Positions 54,757 to 64,000 of a stretch of DNA of 64,000 bases are shown one piece after another. A model generated the notes under the pieces. That model was given only the letters and a program-made list of their open reading frames with translations. It made no database searches and was not told the DNA's origin. Position numbers and translations under genes: made by a program. The DNA is from Heliocidaris erythrogramma (Eukaryota > Echinodermata > Echinoidea > Camarodonta > Echinometridae). The DNA is taken from assembly GCA_025617745.1 (NCBI GenBank), contig CM046855.1:46851813-46915812 (forward strand). The letters run 5' to 3'. Numbering within the stretch: the first letter of the stretch is position 1; every line of letters starts with the position of its first letter.

Positions 54757-57070
54757 TAGGGTTAAGTTTAGGGTCGAAAGTGGGTTCTAGGTTAGGCTTA
54801 GGGTTTGGGTAAGATAAGATTTTTGGCCCACGATTGAAGTTAACAATTAAATTTTGTGAGTGTTGGGTATTGACCGCGCAGCAATAATTGTCTATTGAGC
54901 ATAGGTCGTGCAGGGAAATGTAACTGTGTCGATTCACAAAGCATAATAATAATTCATTTAATTGTGAGATCCATTAAGTTCGGGGATGCAATAGCAGGGT
55001 TTGTGAAATTGGGGAGGAGGAGAGGAGAGTGTTCAGGGGGCTTCATCAACCTACTTTCCTTCTATTTGCTGATATTTCGTCTGCATGAGAAACAGGAGGA
55101 AGTTTTTATGTTTTGCATTTATGCTCGATAGAGGTTCGAGTATAAGCTCAATCATGTTTAAAATGGCATGATTTTACGTCATGTCGTAACCACAAAAGAT
55201 ACGAAAGTATATCGAAAGGGAAAATAGGTAAATCAAATCAAATTCAATTTTTATGCATGAAGGAACGGAGAATCACCCTGGGTAACGTGGTTCACTGTTT
55301 CAATAAAAACATAATTTCTGTTTTTTTTTTTAATTAAAAATAAAATGATAGCACAAGACGTCAAAATATACTGTCTCATCATAAATCATGTTTTTAAACT
55401 GACGCCTGTAAGGGCATAAGGTAAGAAGACAATATACTGACAGTCTGCGAGGTCAGGGTAAATAACACAAAGAACTATAAATATACATTTTCGATCATAA
55501 CAATGACCGGTATGGCGCTATAAAATGGGGAAAAAAATCATACATGCATGCACGCTATGCATGCGTGCAGCGCACGTGTATTGGATATCATTATTGAAAT
55601 GTTCGCAGTATGTTCCCTTTTCTCATTTACCAACCCTCCTCCTATTCATGCCCATTAACCTTCACCGATTTGAGCAAATTCAATATCAAACGGAGACTGT
55701 GTGTTCGAAGCAGTACATGCAGCGTCGAGAAACGGGATTTGTTGTACGGGTCCATGCAGCCCCCACCCCATTGAATATTACGAATAAAAATAAATTTAGA
55801 AAGCCGAATATCGTAGGTATAGTTAGCCTATAATAGTAGAGGAGAAGTGATGATTTTGTAATTTGCGTATTTAAGAATATTCTCGGTGGTTTTTGTTTTA
55901 TAATGCTGTATTTCATTAAGTCCTCTGGAAGGCCTGGTTTTATTTCCATTTTCATTATCTTATGTCAATTTTACCGCATTTCATAATTCAAACTAACAAT
56001 ATGACAGACAGGAGAACAAGGTATTGATAACATATTCAGAGTATTGTTTTCCTGCAATATAGATTCATGAAAATTCACATTTAGGGGCGAATCAATGAAG
56101 GGGGGATCACGGGGTTACGTTTTAGTTTTAGTTTTGGGGTTTTGGGTGATTTTTTTCAGTTTTGGGTTGCTTCTCTGAGATGTTTTTGGAAACTGTATTT
56201 TGTCGTGGAGAATTAGGCCATCCACCCTTCTTTTTTTCTTTTACAAAATCCCTTAGCCGCCCGGTATTGTAAGAAACAAAATCTCCCTTACACTCGGAAA
56301 TGGGAAGGATTATTTATAGGTGCTGGTAGTTTTGATATCATCATTCACTTTTCTTTCTTAACATACAAGGTATAAAAAAAACCCTGTCAAACGAATGACC
56401 AATCAGCCAAACAATAATTTCAAATAAACTTGCGGTGGTGGATCAAGGGTTCGGGGGTGGGGGGAGTCTAAGAAATTCACATATTCAAGCTTTGACTCCG
56501 TGCGCCGCCATCATTCTTCAATATTATTACTGTAAAACCGAAACTAAACTGAAGAAAAGGCAAAAATGTCATCAAATCAAATAGTTATATAGTTCTAATT
56601 ATTATCCATAAAAGGCAATTTTATGAAGCTGTGCGAGATAGAGAATAACGAACTAGGTGTAAAAATGGCATTTTTTTATTTCATTAGATTTGATTTGTCT
56701 CCATGGTCATTTTATAATTATGAACGTCAAGGTACATAAATTAATTTGCATATTAGAAAAACATTACAATTACAGAAGCAAATAATTCATACACTAGTAT
56801 GAATGTAGGGAAACCTGTATGCATCAGAAATTGCCACGGCGTACAGGAAATGCTTATTTATCCAAATAATTATAATTGTTATAATATTATGTAATGAAAG
56901 TGACGCTACCATCCAATACTATATCTTTGAATGCGAATTCGATTACTATAATTCTACTTATATACTCATATTGCTGTATCATGCATTGCTCGTTCCCACT
57001 CTGTTTAAAGACTATCATAAATCTTATTACTATTTGGAGTATATAACTCACAACCGTACCTTTCTCCTTA
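54757..57070 (+). repeat. Segmental duplication, copy 2 (about 2.3 kb)
   Basis: Collinear with 47873-50340. It has extra sequence at about 55208-55268 and 56325-56400 and lacks copy 1's 48460-48690. The right edge of homology is TTTCTCCTTA in both. Here it continues into a LINE-like tail, while copy 1 continues into unrelated DNA. Confidence 0.9.
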
Positions 57071-57210
57071 GGTTTCTCTATATTTCATTTTTCTGTTTAG
57101 TCCAGTCTGAGGTACTCATCTTCTTTTATTTCTCTGACAATATATTTCATGTTCATTTGTACCATTTAACTTGTGAAATAGGAAACAATAAACTGAAACT
57201 GAAACTGAAA
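57071..57210 (+). mobile_element. CR1/L2-like LINE 3' tail
   Basis: Ends GGAAACAATAAACTGAAACT GAAACTGAAA, a short tandem tail of the kind found at the 3' ends of CR1/L2 elements. No coding motif survives. Confidence 0.5.
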
Positions 57211-57435
57211 AGCTTTGCATAAAGGATTACCGATCTATGCCTATATTTTAGAGAGAATTAATTAATGAAAGTGTAGTTTCCGATAATAAAACGAAATGCA
57301 GAGAGAACCAAGTCTGGCACTGTAATAATTCAATATGTCTTATCATTATTATTGAATTGAATAGAGTAACACAAAGAGCTTATCACAATTTCCCCGGAGT
57401 GTTATTTTCCAAGAAAAAAAAAAGTGTAACCACTA

Positions 57436-57764
57436 AGCCAGTTCGGGGTTGCAATCTGAGCATGAGCAGATAAAGGTCATCTGTACCAAATTCTAAAACC
57501 CACTGACACTAACATTCGATATGTGCTCATGAATGTCATGTATTGTAATCATTATTCAATTATGCACTAATGGTGCATTCCATGATATCCAGGTGGAAGT
57601 ATTCTTTTTAAAGGGGGAAACAAAAGCTATTCATGAGGCACCTCTATCACTCCCAGAGTTATTTTTCTGAAGTGCACACAAAGGGACCCTCCATGTCTAA
57701 AATATCTGTGGATATTTGGGGTCATTTGTACAATCTCAGTACCATGGCTAACCCCGAACTGGCT
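57436..57764. mobile_element. TA-flanked MITE with 15-bp perfect ends
   Basis: AGCCAGTTCGGGGTT at the left is the exact reverse complement of AACCCCGAACTGGCT at the right. TA precedes (57434-57435) and follows (57765-57766). The 329-bp body has no coding potential. Confidence 0.75.
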
Positions 57765-57766
57765 TA

Positions 57767-58380
57767 TTAAAGCTTTAACGAAATATGTCTCTTTGACTTT
57801 ATATCGGGGTACACATTGTCTAGTTGTTGTTGGTATGGTGTACTAGCCTGGCCCTTGGTATAGCATAGGCTACAGTAGCCGTTTGCATTTGGTAGTGTAA
57901 ACACTAGTGACCAGTCACGCAAGGATGCGTGTTTATGCAAAGCCATGCCCAAACGTCCTGGGTCCAAAGGCCAAAATTGTTTGTGTGGAAAATAATAATG
58001 AAAGCAAAATATCCTACAGCCCCCCCCCCCCCCCCCCCACACACACACACCCGGTCATCTGATATCTTCGAGGGACTTCATCATAGGCCCTATTGTGTTG
58101 GTAACACTAAAAAGATAATAATTTAAAAAAAAGAAAGTAAACCTCGTGACCCAATAATGTTGGAAAGGAAAAAAACAAAGAGTTATCAATTTGTATGAAG
58201 GACTGCTTGCATCTGCAATGCTATAATCGAGTGCTAACAATTTTTATGCTAAGTATAATTCTGAATGTGGGATGCGTGTTTCATTTCTTATCTTTTATTT
58301 ATCTATATATTTTGTGCGTGTGTAATGTAACTGCATGGGCATTATTTTAGTATTGCATTGTAGCACGCACAATATTCTCT
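57767..58380. other. Non-coding stretch
   Basis: C17/(CA)n tract at 58020-58050. Open frames on both strands cross it but have no motif. Confidence 0.45.
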
Positions 58381-59011
58381 CTCTCTCTTGTCGAAATAAT
58401 GGATAAACACGACGAGCAGCTTATACTCCGAGCTAGAGAGAAAACGTCAACAAAAGAAAGTGACCTCGAAGGAGTACAGATGTACACGCACTTAGCATGT
58501 TCGCATATTCCAGCTTCCTTGCTCAACCTGAAAACCTTAGCGACAGCAGAGAGAAGCCCTTTAATTTTAGGGCAGGCCTGGATGGCTCTTTGATATCGAG
58601 CTCCATGATTGGCTGAAGAGGGGCGCTTGACCTCATACGTCATAATAACCCTGATTAGTTATGCGCAATTGTGTGTGAGTGTCGATATGTAGGCGTTGAC
58701 AATCGTCGAAGAAACAGCTGACAGCCCAGCTGATCGTTCAGTCGTACCGTACAACGCAACACACACACACACTCACAGTGAAGATTGCTCGGAGAAGTCA
58801 GGCGCTGCATCGCCACCTAGAAACCGTGTTTTTCTTTGTTGCACCAGCGTTAGATTATCTGGATTTTTATCATCTCACAAACATCTTCTCATTTTTCAGA
58901 GCTGAACACAAACCCTTGAGATTCTCTTTAGGAATAAGTGCCGATGTTTTCCGAGAGTTGCAGCAGCCGATTCGTGATTTTCTCTAGCAGGCGAGCACAA
59001 ACAAAGACAGA
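58381..59011 (+). promoter_or_regulatory. Probable promoter/5' UTR region of the SLC16-like gene
   Basis: The 600 bp before the start codon are richer in GC than their surroundings and include a CRE-like TACGTCAT (58636-58643), CAGCTG E-boxes near 58717 and 58731, and a (CA)n run at 58760-58773. No TATA box or transcription start can be fixed, and an untranslated first exon may lie here. Confidence 0.35.
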
Positions 59012-59159
59012 ATGTGTTGCTGTTTGAAAAATTCGTGGGGTTGGTTGGTCACTTTTGCCACCTTTCTCCTCATATTGCCCGTAACGGGCATCCTGAGCAG
59101 TTTTGGAGTCATCTTTGTGAAATTACAGGCCGAATATGAAATATCTGACTTTGCATTAG
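59012..59159 (+). CDS. First coding exon of an SLC16-like (monocarboxylate transporter family) gene
   Basis: Reads MCCCLKNSWGWLVTFATFLL, ILPVTGILSSFGVIFVKLQA and EYEISDFAL, then a clean donor (TTAG/GTAAGT, phase 1). Members of the monocarboxylate transporter family begin with a GGWGW-type motif leading into the first membrane helix, then SFGVFF...Q/E...F at the start of the first loop. SWGW ... SSFGVIFVKLQAEYEIS fits that pattern closely. An in-frame TAG at 58985-58987 supports this ATG. The three cysteines at the N-terminus could be lipid-modified. The acidic residue usual before GG is absent. Later exons were not found and probably lie past 64000. These proteins are 12-helix carriers of monocarboxylates or related solutes at the plasma membrane; the substrate cannot be told from this exon. 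Confidence 0.7.
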
Positions 59160-61790
59160 GTAAGTGAAATAACTTCAACAATCATGCTCATTCATTGTAC
59201 TGCATATTGAAATGGAAATTTACTTTAGTATAGATCTATACTATACGATTAATAATATGGATTATTCTTTCTAGTTTTGCATGACTGGACGCATTTGAAA
59301 ACATGATTCTCAATTCTCAATTCTCCGCAGCCGTGGACTAGCTGTTTAATATCAATGAACAATACCAATATTTCCTTTGTAATATTGCCCCGACATACTC
59401 TAAATTGTCACAATGCTCAGATGCTTGCGATTTCATCATCCATTATTAGTATTACCACGCACTTTTAGGGCAGTGCGCATGTGCTGCATGCGATGAGCAT
59501 AATTCGATGTGAAATGAAAACCGACTTCATTCTGCAGGGCATGGTCAGATGGTATTATTAAACTGCAATTTATTATTCATGAGATAATTTTACTCTCCCT
59601 GGATCGAGGGCATAATGCCAATCAGACAGGTGGGATATCATTTGGTATGATAATTATTATGGGTTATTATGGACTTACGATGAAGGAGGTCAGGTGGTGT
59701 ACTGTGGTGGTGATGATGATGATGATGATGATGATGGTGATGAGGATGATGATGAAAGGGACAATAGAGATTATTTGTGAAGGATATTATAATAGGCCTA
59801 TACACTGTATATGGGTTTTTCCTGTAACTATGATGAACAAACCACAAAATTTAGGGATAGAACACGGCAGGTAATACAAGACCATCAAAGTACATCATTT
59901 TATTTGATTGTATGTTGTATTTTATTGTATTTTATTCGTCAAGTATGAATATATTAAAAACATAAAAATGGAAAATATAAATCTACAGTATAACCCAATA
60001 AATGGCGCTGAATAGGCGTCACTTGTCATGATATTTCCATCTACAAATGACGATGTTATAATCTTCATTTCATTTCATCACTAATTCACGGTCAAATCCT
60101 CCTTCAATCTGGCACGGTAGTCAGTCTTCAAAGTGTTTTAAAGCAATAATATGCATTCTATCAAAGAAATTCTAGAATATGATATAATTACTCACTGGTC
60201 CTGAATTTGTACCTTCAATATTATGTTTATACAAATTTACATGTTTATTTTTATGGGCGAATTTAAATTGGAAACAAAATGAATATAACATTACTTAGTC
60301 ATTCATCAAGTGCGTGACTGTGCGATGCGTGTGTAAACCAAAATCTATACCTTTTACAGATCGTGATGATAGTGAAACCAAACATAGTCTTTTAGAACTG
60401 ATTGTTACATCTGTTAATCCTACTGTCAAATATTCGACGATTTCTATCTTAAGATCATCGTCACGTGAGGATTATCACTGCTTTTAAACGGGATCCATGG
60501 ATTTAAATGCGAAAGAGCAAGTCCCCTGAGCCTAAGATAAAATGAACCTATTGTGGATGGACACTTCGATTCAAATTCTGACGTACAGTTGGTCCTGAAA
60601 GTTAACAACACCTGGCAAAACCCCGTTTTCCTTGTATTTTCACAACTTTACTCATGCCTGCCAACTTTTCTCCTCATGAGGATTATCATGTGAGGATAGA
60701 CAAGTTGTATCTCTATACTTGATAAAAATGATAGTATACATCAAATAAATTCACCCTGAGACATAATGATTTGTAATATATATCAGTTGTAAAAATGTGA
60801 GGAAAACTGTTTTCTACCAGGTGTATGTATTTTTTTTGGCGCAATACTTGCACCAATACCAGTATAATTAATTGTAACCACTTTTTGCTAATGTTCAGAT
60901 TACACCTGCCTTCAACAGTCCTACTATACTATTCTAGTAGACCGCGAGATCGATCGTTGATGGGTGGAATAAATACCAGGAAGTGGTATTGCCAAGCGAT
61001 GCGCAAATAACCTTTCAAAAGATTTTGATCATGTTCGTTGCTTGGTGCAAAAAAGAGGTAGCTAATGGCGACAGTTTTGGAAATTCAAGAAAGGAGTGTT
61101 GCAATTGGTATCTCTGTGATTGCATAGTGATTCAGTCATAACTCACAAACAACAAATGAATTGGGGTATTTTTTTTCTTTGTGTAAAGGGATTAAAAACT
61201 ATAAGCCCTCTGCATTCACCCCACTGTTATGCGATTGAAGCATATCGCCAGCTCTGGAACTAACGTCTGACGTGACAATGCAGTATTTTGAATTTTTGAT
61301 CTTCCAAAGGTTGACCACAAAGCAAAATCTCCCAGCTCAAAACCAGCTTTATTGTCCTTTATTAAAAACTAAACCAAACATAATATGACCCTGCAAACAT
61401 TACTATTCAGTTTTATGCCTCCGCCCACCGCAGGTGGTGCCGGAGTTATAATGTGAATATGGATCAGTTATATTGTGTGCTTCCAATCGGGGACTAACTG
61501 AATATTTTGACATCGCTTTGCATCATCTTTCTCTACCACTTTCTTTACTCCACCCCCACCACACCCTCCGAGTAGTTTGCAGGCACAAACCCTGGTCAGT
61601 CGTAAAAGAGAGTCTGCGCTGTAAGACTACCATAGGCCATGTACTGTAGCTGCTCCTGACACGACCAGAAGGTAGCTGAATTAGGCTTCTCTCAAGACAC
61701 AATGATTTTCTGATAAAGTGTCAAATTAGGGTCTATGCTTGCAGACTACCCTCCGAGTACCCCTATTCATGTTCATTCAAGAAAACAACG
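59160..61790. other. Presumed first intron of the SLC16-like gene
   Basis: AT-rich, with a (GAT)n microsatellite at 59709-59755. No second exon with the expected family sequence was recognised. Confidence 0.5.
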
Positions 61791-61847
61791 GTCCTTATAC
61801 CATTGTCCAAAGTAACTATTAGTTACTTTGGACAATGGTATAAGGAC
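61791..61847. repeat. Perfect 27-bp hairpin with 3-nt loop
   Basis: Bases 61791-61817 (GTCCTTATACCATTGTCCAA and onward) are the exact reverse complement of 61821-61847, with ATT between. A perfect stem this long points to recent origin or ongoing correction. Confidence 0.9.
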
Positions 61848-63930
61848 AGTTAGTAACTCGCTGCATGGCTTCAACGAATTACAGAGAGAGCACCCAATCA
61901 TCAAGAAAAAGCAGCGGCAGGGAATCCAGGGAATGGGCTTACAATTATTGACAATGACTCCGAGCTCAAATCTTTAAGCCAGAGATCCTTTTCTCCTTTT
62001 TGTTTGTGTTTGAATTGCTAACTAGAGAGACAGGTCTTCTGTCATGATACTTTCCTAATATTTTGTGTAAATTTACTTTTTCTTTAAACAAGAATTTGAT
62101 AAAGTAGTATTCATAGCTTTAGCAGTAGTAGTATAGGGTTCTAAGTAATAGTATTAGTAGTGTATAGTATAGTATAGTATAGTAGTAGTGGTATAGTAGA
62201 AATAGAATTACTAGTTTATTAGTAGTAATAGTAATGGTTTATTGGAAATTAATTTGTTTCAAAAGTATGCATAAAATTCGAATCACTTAGTAAACAGGTC
62301 TATTGAATATATTCATGATATTGGACAAACGTACATGACATTGTATGGAAATGTAATTTGCATGTCACTTCACATAATGTTCCCGGAAGAAAAAAAAAAT
62401 CGATCATTATATTTTATGTCGTCAAACTTATCTCAGTTGAAAAATATCCATATTCAACTTTGGTGAATGGATTAAATTGTAGTTGACCGGCGCTGACAGG
62501 TTACAGGTGCTACAAATCGAAAGATGAGTCACCGCAACAAGATAAGGTACATGTAGTAAGAAAATTGCGACATTTCTACTTACTATTTAACATCCGTCTC
62601 ATTATTCTGATAGAAGCCGATAAGGCCTAAGGTTTAGTAATCTGAACTCTCAATATATTTCCCTTTCTCTGCTGTCGATAAATATTTAAAGGGAATGCTG
62701 ACTTCTGTTAAAGAGAAGAAAAATACTTTGTTAGCTTTTCTTATTCTTTTCATCTCCATGCGGAAGAATACTAGAAAGAAGAAATTTAACACCAAAAAGG
62801 ATTGTTCTTCAAACGCTCTCGTTTTTAAAAGTTTGATAAGAAATATTTTAAATTTTTGGACCCTATAGATCTGATGTCTGTGTAGTTTAGTATGTTTCAC
62901 TACGTGTGAATTTTAGAAAATTTAATCAATTTTATGAAGTTTTGATTCCAAAAGGACTAAAACCTAACAATACACAACTATTTCTGTTTTACTACATAAT
63001 CAAGACAATTTTTTTTTCACCGTAGTGAAATATAATTTTAAAAAGAACTTAACATTATCTTTAACGTAGTTACTTCTTTATATCTCTTTGAGTTCGCTTC
63101 CTGAATAAATTTTTACTACTGCTGTGCCTGTGAAGGAACTTTATTATCCCAACATTTTATTTAATTTGAAAACCAATCGTTAATTTGATTACTCATGACT
63201 AAAATGCATTCAACAAATAAATGTTACGTATTACCGAAGGTCATAACTGTGTCTATTCCATGCTTTTAATGGTGTCGTATTGAGGAAGTGAGGTGATGAA
63301 AAGCAAGAGAAAAAGTACATCATCTCGGGGATGCATTTATTCGTAATCAAATTAACTCTTATTTTTATAGAATGGTTCGGCACAACGGCGCAAATAAAAC
63401 ATTTAAAAACAGAAACGAAACATAAAATAATCCACACCTTAAAAAGAGACAACGTAAATGTTACTAAAGAATATGTTGCAGAGTATCGAGAATTTGAGAT
63501 GCCTTTTATCTTTGATGTATGAAGTATTCCGTCAGATTAAAAATAGGGTCTCTAATCATAAACTGTGTGGTGCAAGTAAAAGACAGAAATTATTCCAGGA
63601 ATTGTGACGACCCTTTGAGACGACCCTTCGAGAATGTGACAAGACATTTTATTGTGTCTTCTTCCTTCCGCTGAGATTATCACACGTTTTGTTTATCAGT
63701 TACACTCTTTGTAAGATAAACTATTTGTAAACAGGTTTCTGAAGTTTGGTACTGGCATATTCTTTGTCCCGACCTTTCTCCATTTCAGCAACACCCATTG
63801 TTCGGATCACAATGGGGTTGAGTAATTAGTTTCCCATCTAGGCAAAAAGAACTGGCTTCTCCTCCAGGGGTACTTGAATAAAGATGGCTAAATAAGCAGT
63901 GACTCGACGGCTTGCCATTTTGTTTTGGAT
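61848..63930. other. Non-coding stretch, presumed intron
   Basis: Contains an (AGT)n/TAGTATAG microsatellite at 62115-62235. No exon was recognised. The open frame at 63331-63522 does not resemble a transporter. Confidence 0.45.
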
Positions 63931-63933
63931 TAC

Positions 63934-63951
63934 ATTAGGGTTAGGGTTAGG
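63934..63951 (+). repeat. Short interstitial (TTAGGG)3
   Basis: ATTAGGGTTAGGGTTAGG, three telomere-type units. Too short to indicate a chromosome end. Confidence 0.8.
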
Positions 63952-63982
63952 TAGAGGTATGGTGGTGTGCTTGGTCCAGGGA

Positions 63983-64000
63983 CAGTGGCGGCACCAAGGG
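63983..64000 (+). mobile_element. hAT-like terminal repeat cut by the window end
   Basis: ACAGTGGCGGCACCAAGGG resembles the CAGTGGCGNATCCAGG ends seen at 38347-38619 and elsewhere. The rest lies outside the window. Confidence 0.45.

Noticed and set aside
48920-55833. Similar 74- and 102-residue frames in the two duplication copies
   Set aside because: Similarity follows from the DNA duplication. The frames are shifted relative to each other by small indels and there is no domain or splice context.
58347-58643. 98-residue minus-strand frame upstream of the SLC16-like exon
   Set aside because: No motif, opposite to the likely promoter/5' UTR, and overlapping unrelated plus-strand frames of similar length.
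63331-63522. Possible second exon of the SLC16-like gene after TTTTTATAG
   Set aside because: The peptide is hydrophilic, whereas the family's second helix would be expected; no donor follows before the stop codon.

Overview
This is a eukaryotic, AT-rich, intron-dominated window, most likely from a marine invertebrate deuterostome. A sea urchin or other echinoderm is the best guess. The reasons are coding exons of 60-370 bp separated by kilobases of non-coding DNA, GT/AG splice sites, very dense short DNA transposons, decayed LINEs, tRNA-derived SINE-like sequences, and a foldback transposon with subrepeated terminal arms like the TU elements described in sea urchins. The species assignment is inference. 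There are no prokaryotic operons, rRNA genes or CRISPR arrays.

Three protein-coding loci can be supported, all on the + strand. (1) A putative terminal exon at 4893-4961 ends a gene that comes in from the left; tandem AATAAA signals follow at 5117-5134. (2) A complete five-exon gene spans 11376-23095. I assembled it by hand from splice sites and matching phases. It encodes a 348-residue type I membrane protein with a signal peptide, a six-cysteine ectodomain, one transmembrane helix, and a long Tyr/Pro- and Ser/Arg-rich cytoplasmic tail with a PPPPY motif. The layout resembles Shisa/CYYR1/WBP1-type adaptors. (3) The first coding exon of an SLC16-like (monocarboxylate transporter family) gene lies at 59012-59159; its remaining exons were not found.

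Region by region: 0-7 kb holds the end of the first gene and six copies of a pre-microRNA-like hairpin on both sides of its last exon. 7-11 kb has low-complexity DNA and a foldback repeat. 11.4-23.1 kb is the membrane-protein gene. Its 7.7-kb first intron carries a 5'-truncated LINE inside an (AGT)n tract, a 2.2-kb foldback transposon, and four copies of a quasi-palindromic motif spaced at about 170-193 bp once the transposon is subtracted. 23-33 kb is gene-free, with MITEs, perfect hairpins and a roughly 26-bp minisatellite. 33.1-35.3 kb is a second decayed LINE with a tRNA-like sequence inside its 3' part. 35-47 kb contains clear non-autonomous DNA transposons (hAT-like with an 8-bp target-site duplication, piggyBac-like with TTAA, TA-flanked). 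47-57 kb contains a 2.4-kb segmental duplication, a separate tandem duplication in which one copy carries a LINE insertion that the other lacks, and a palindrome-bearing minisatellite. 57-64 kb holds the SLC16-like exon and further repeats.

The most unusual items are the hairpin cluster at 3358-6782 and the regularly spaced GTAAC-NNNN-GTTAC motif at 15473-18234. All matches were made by eye, and no database was consulted.
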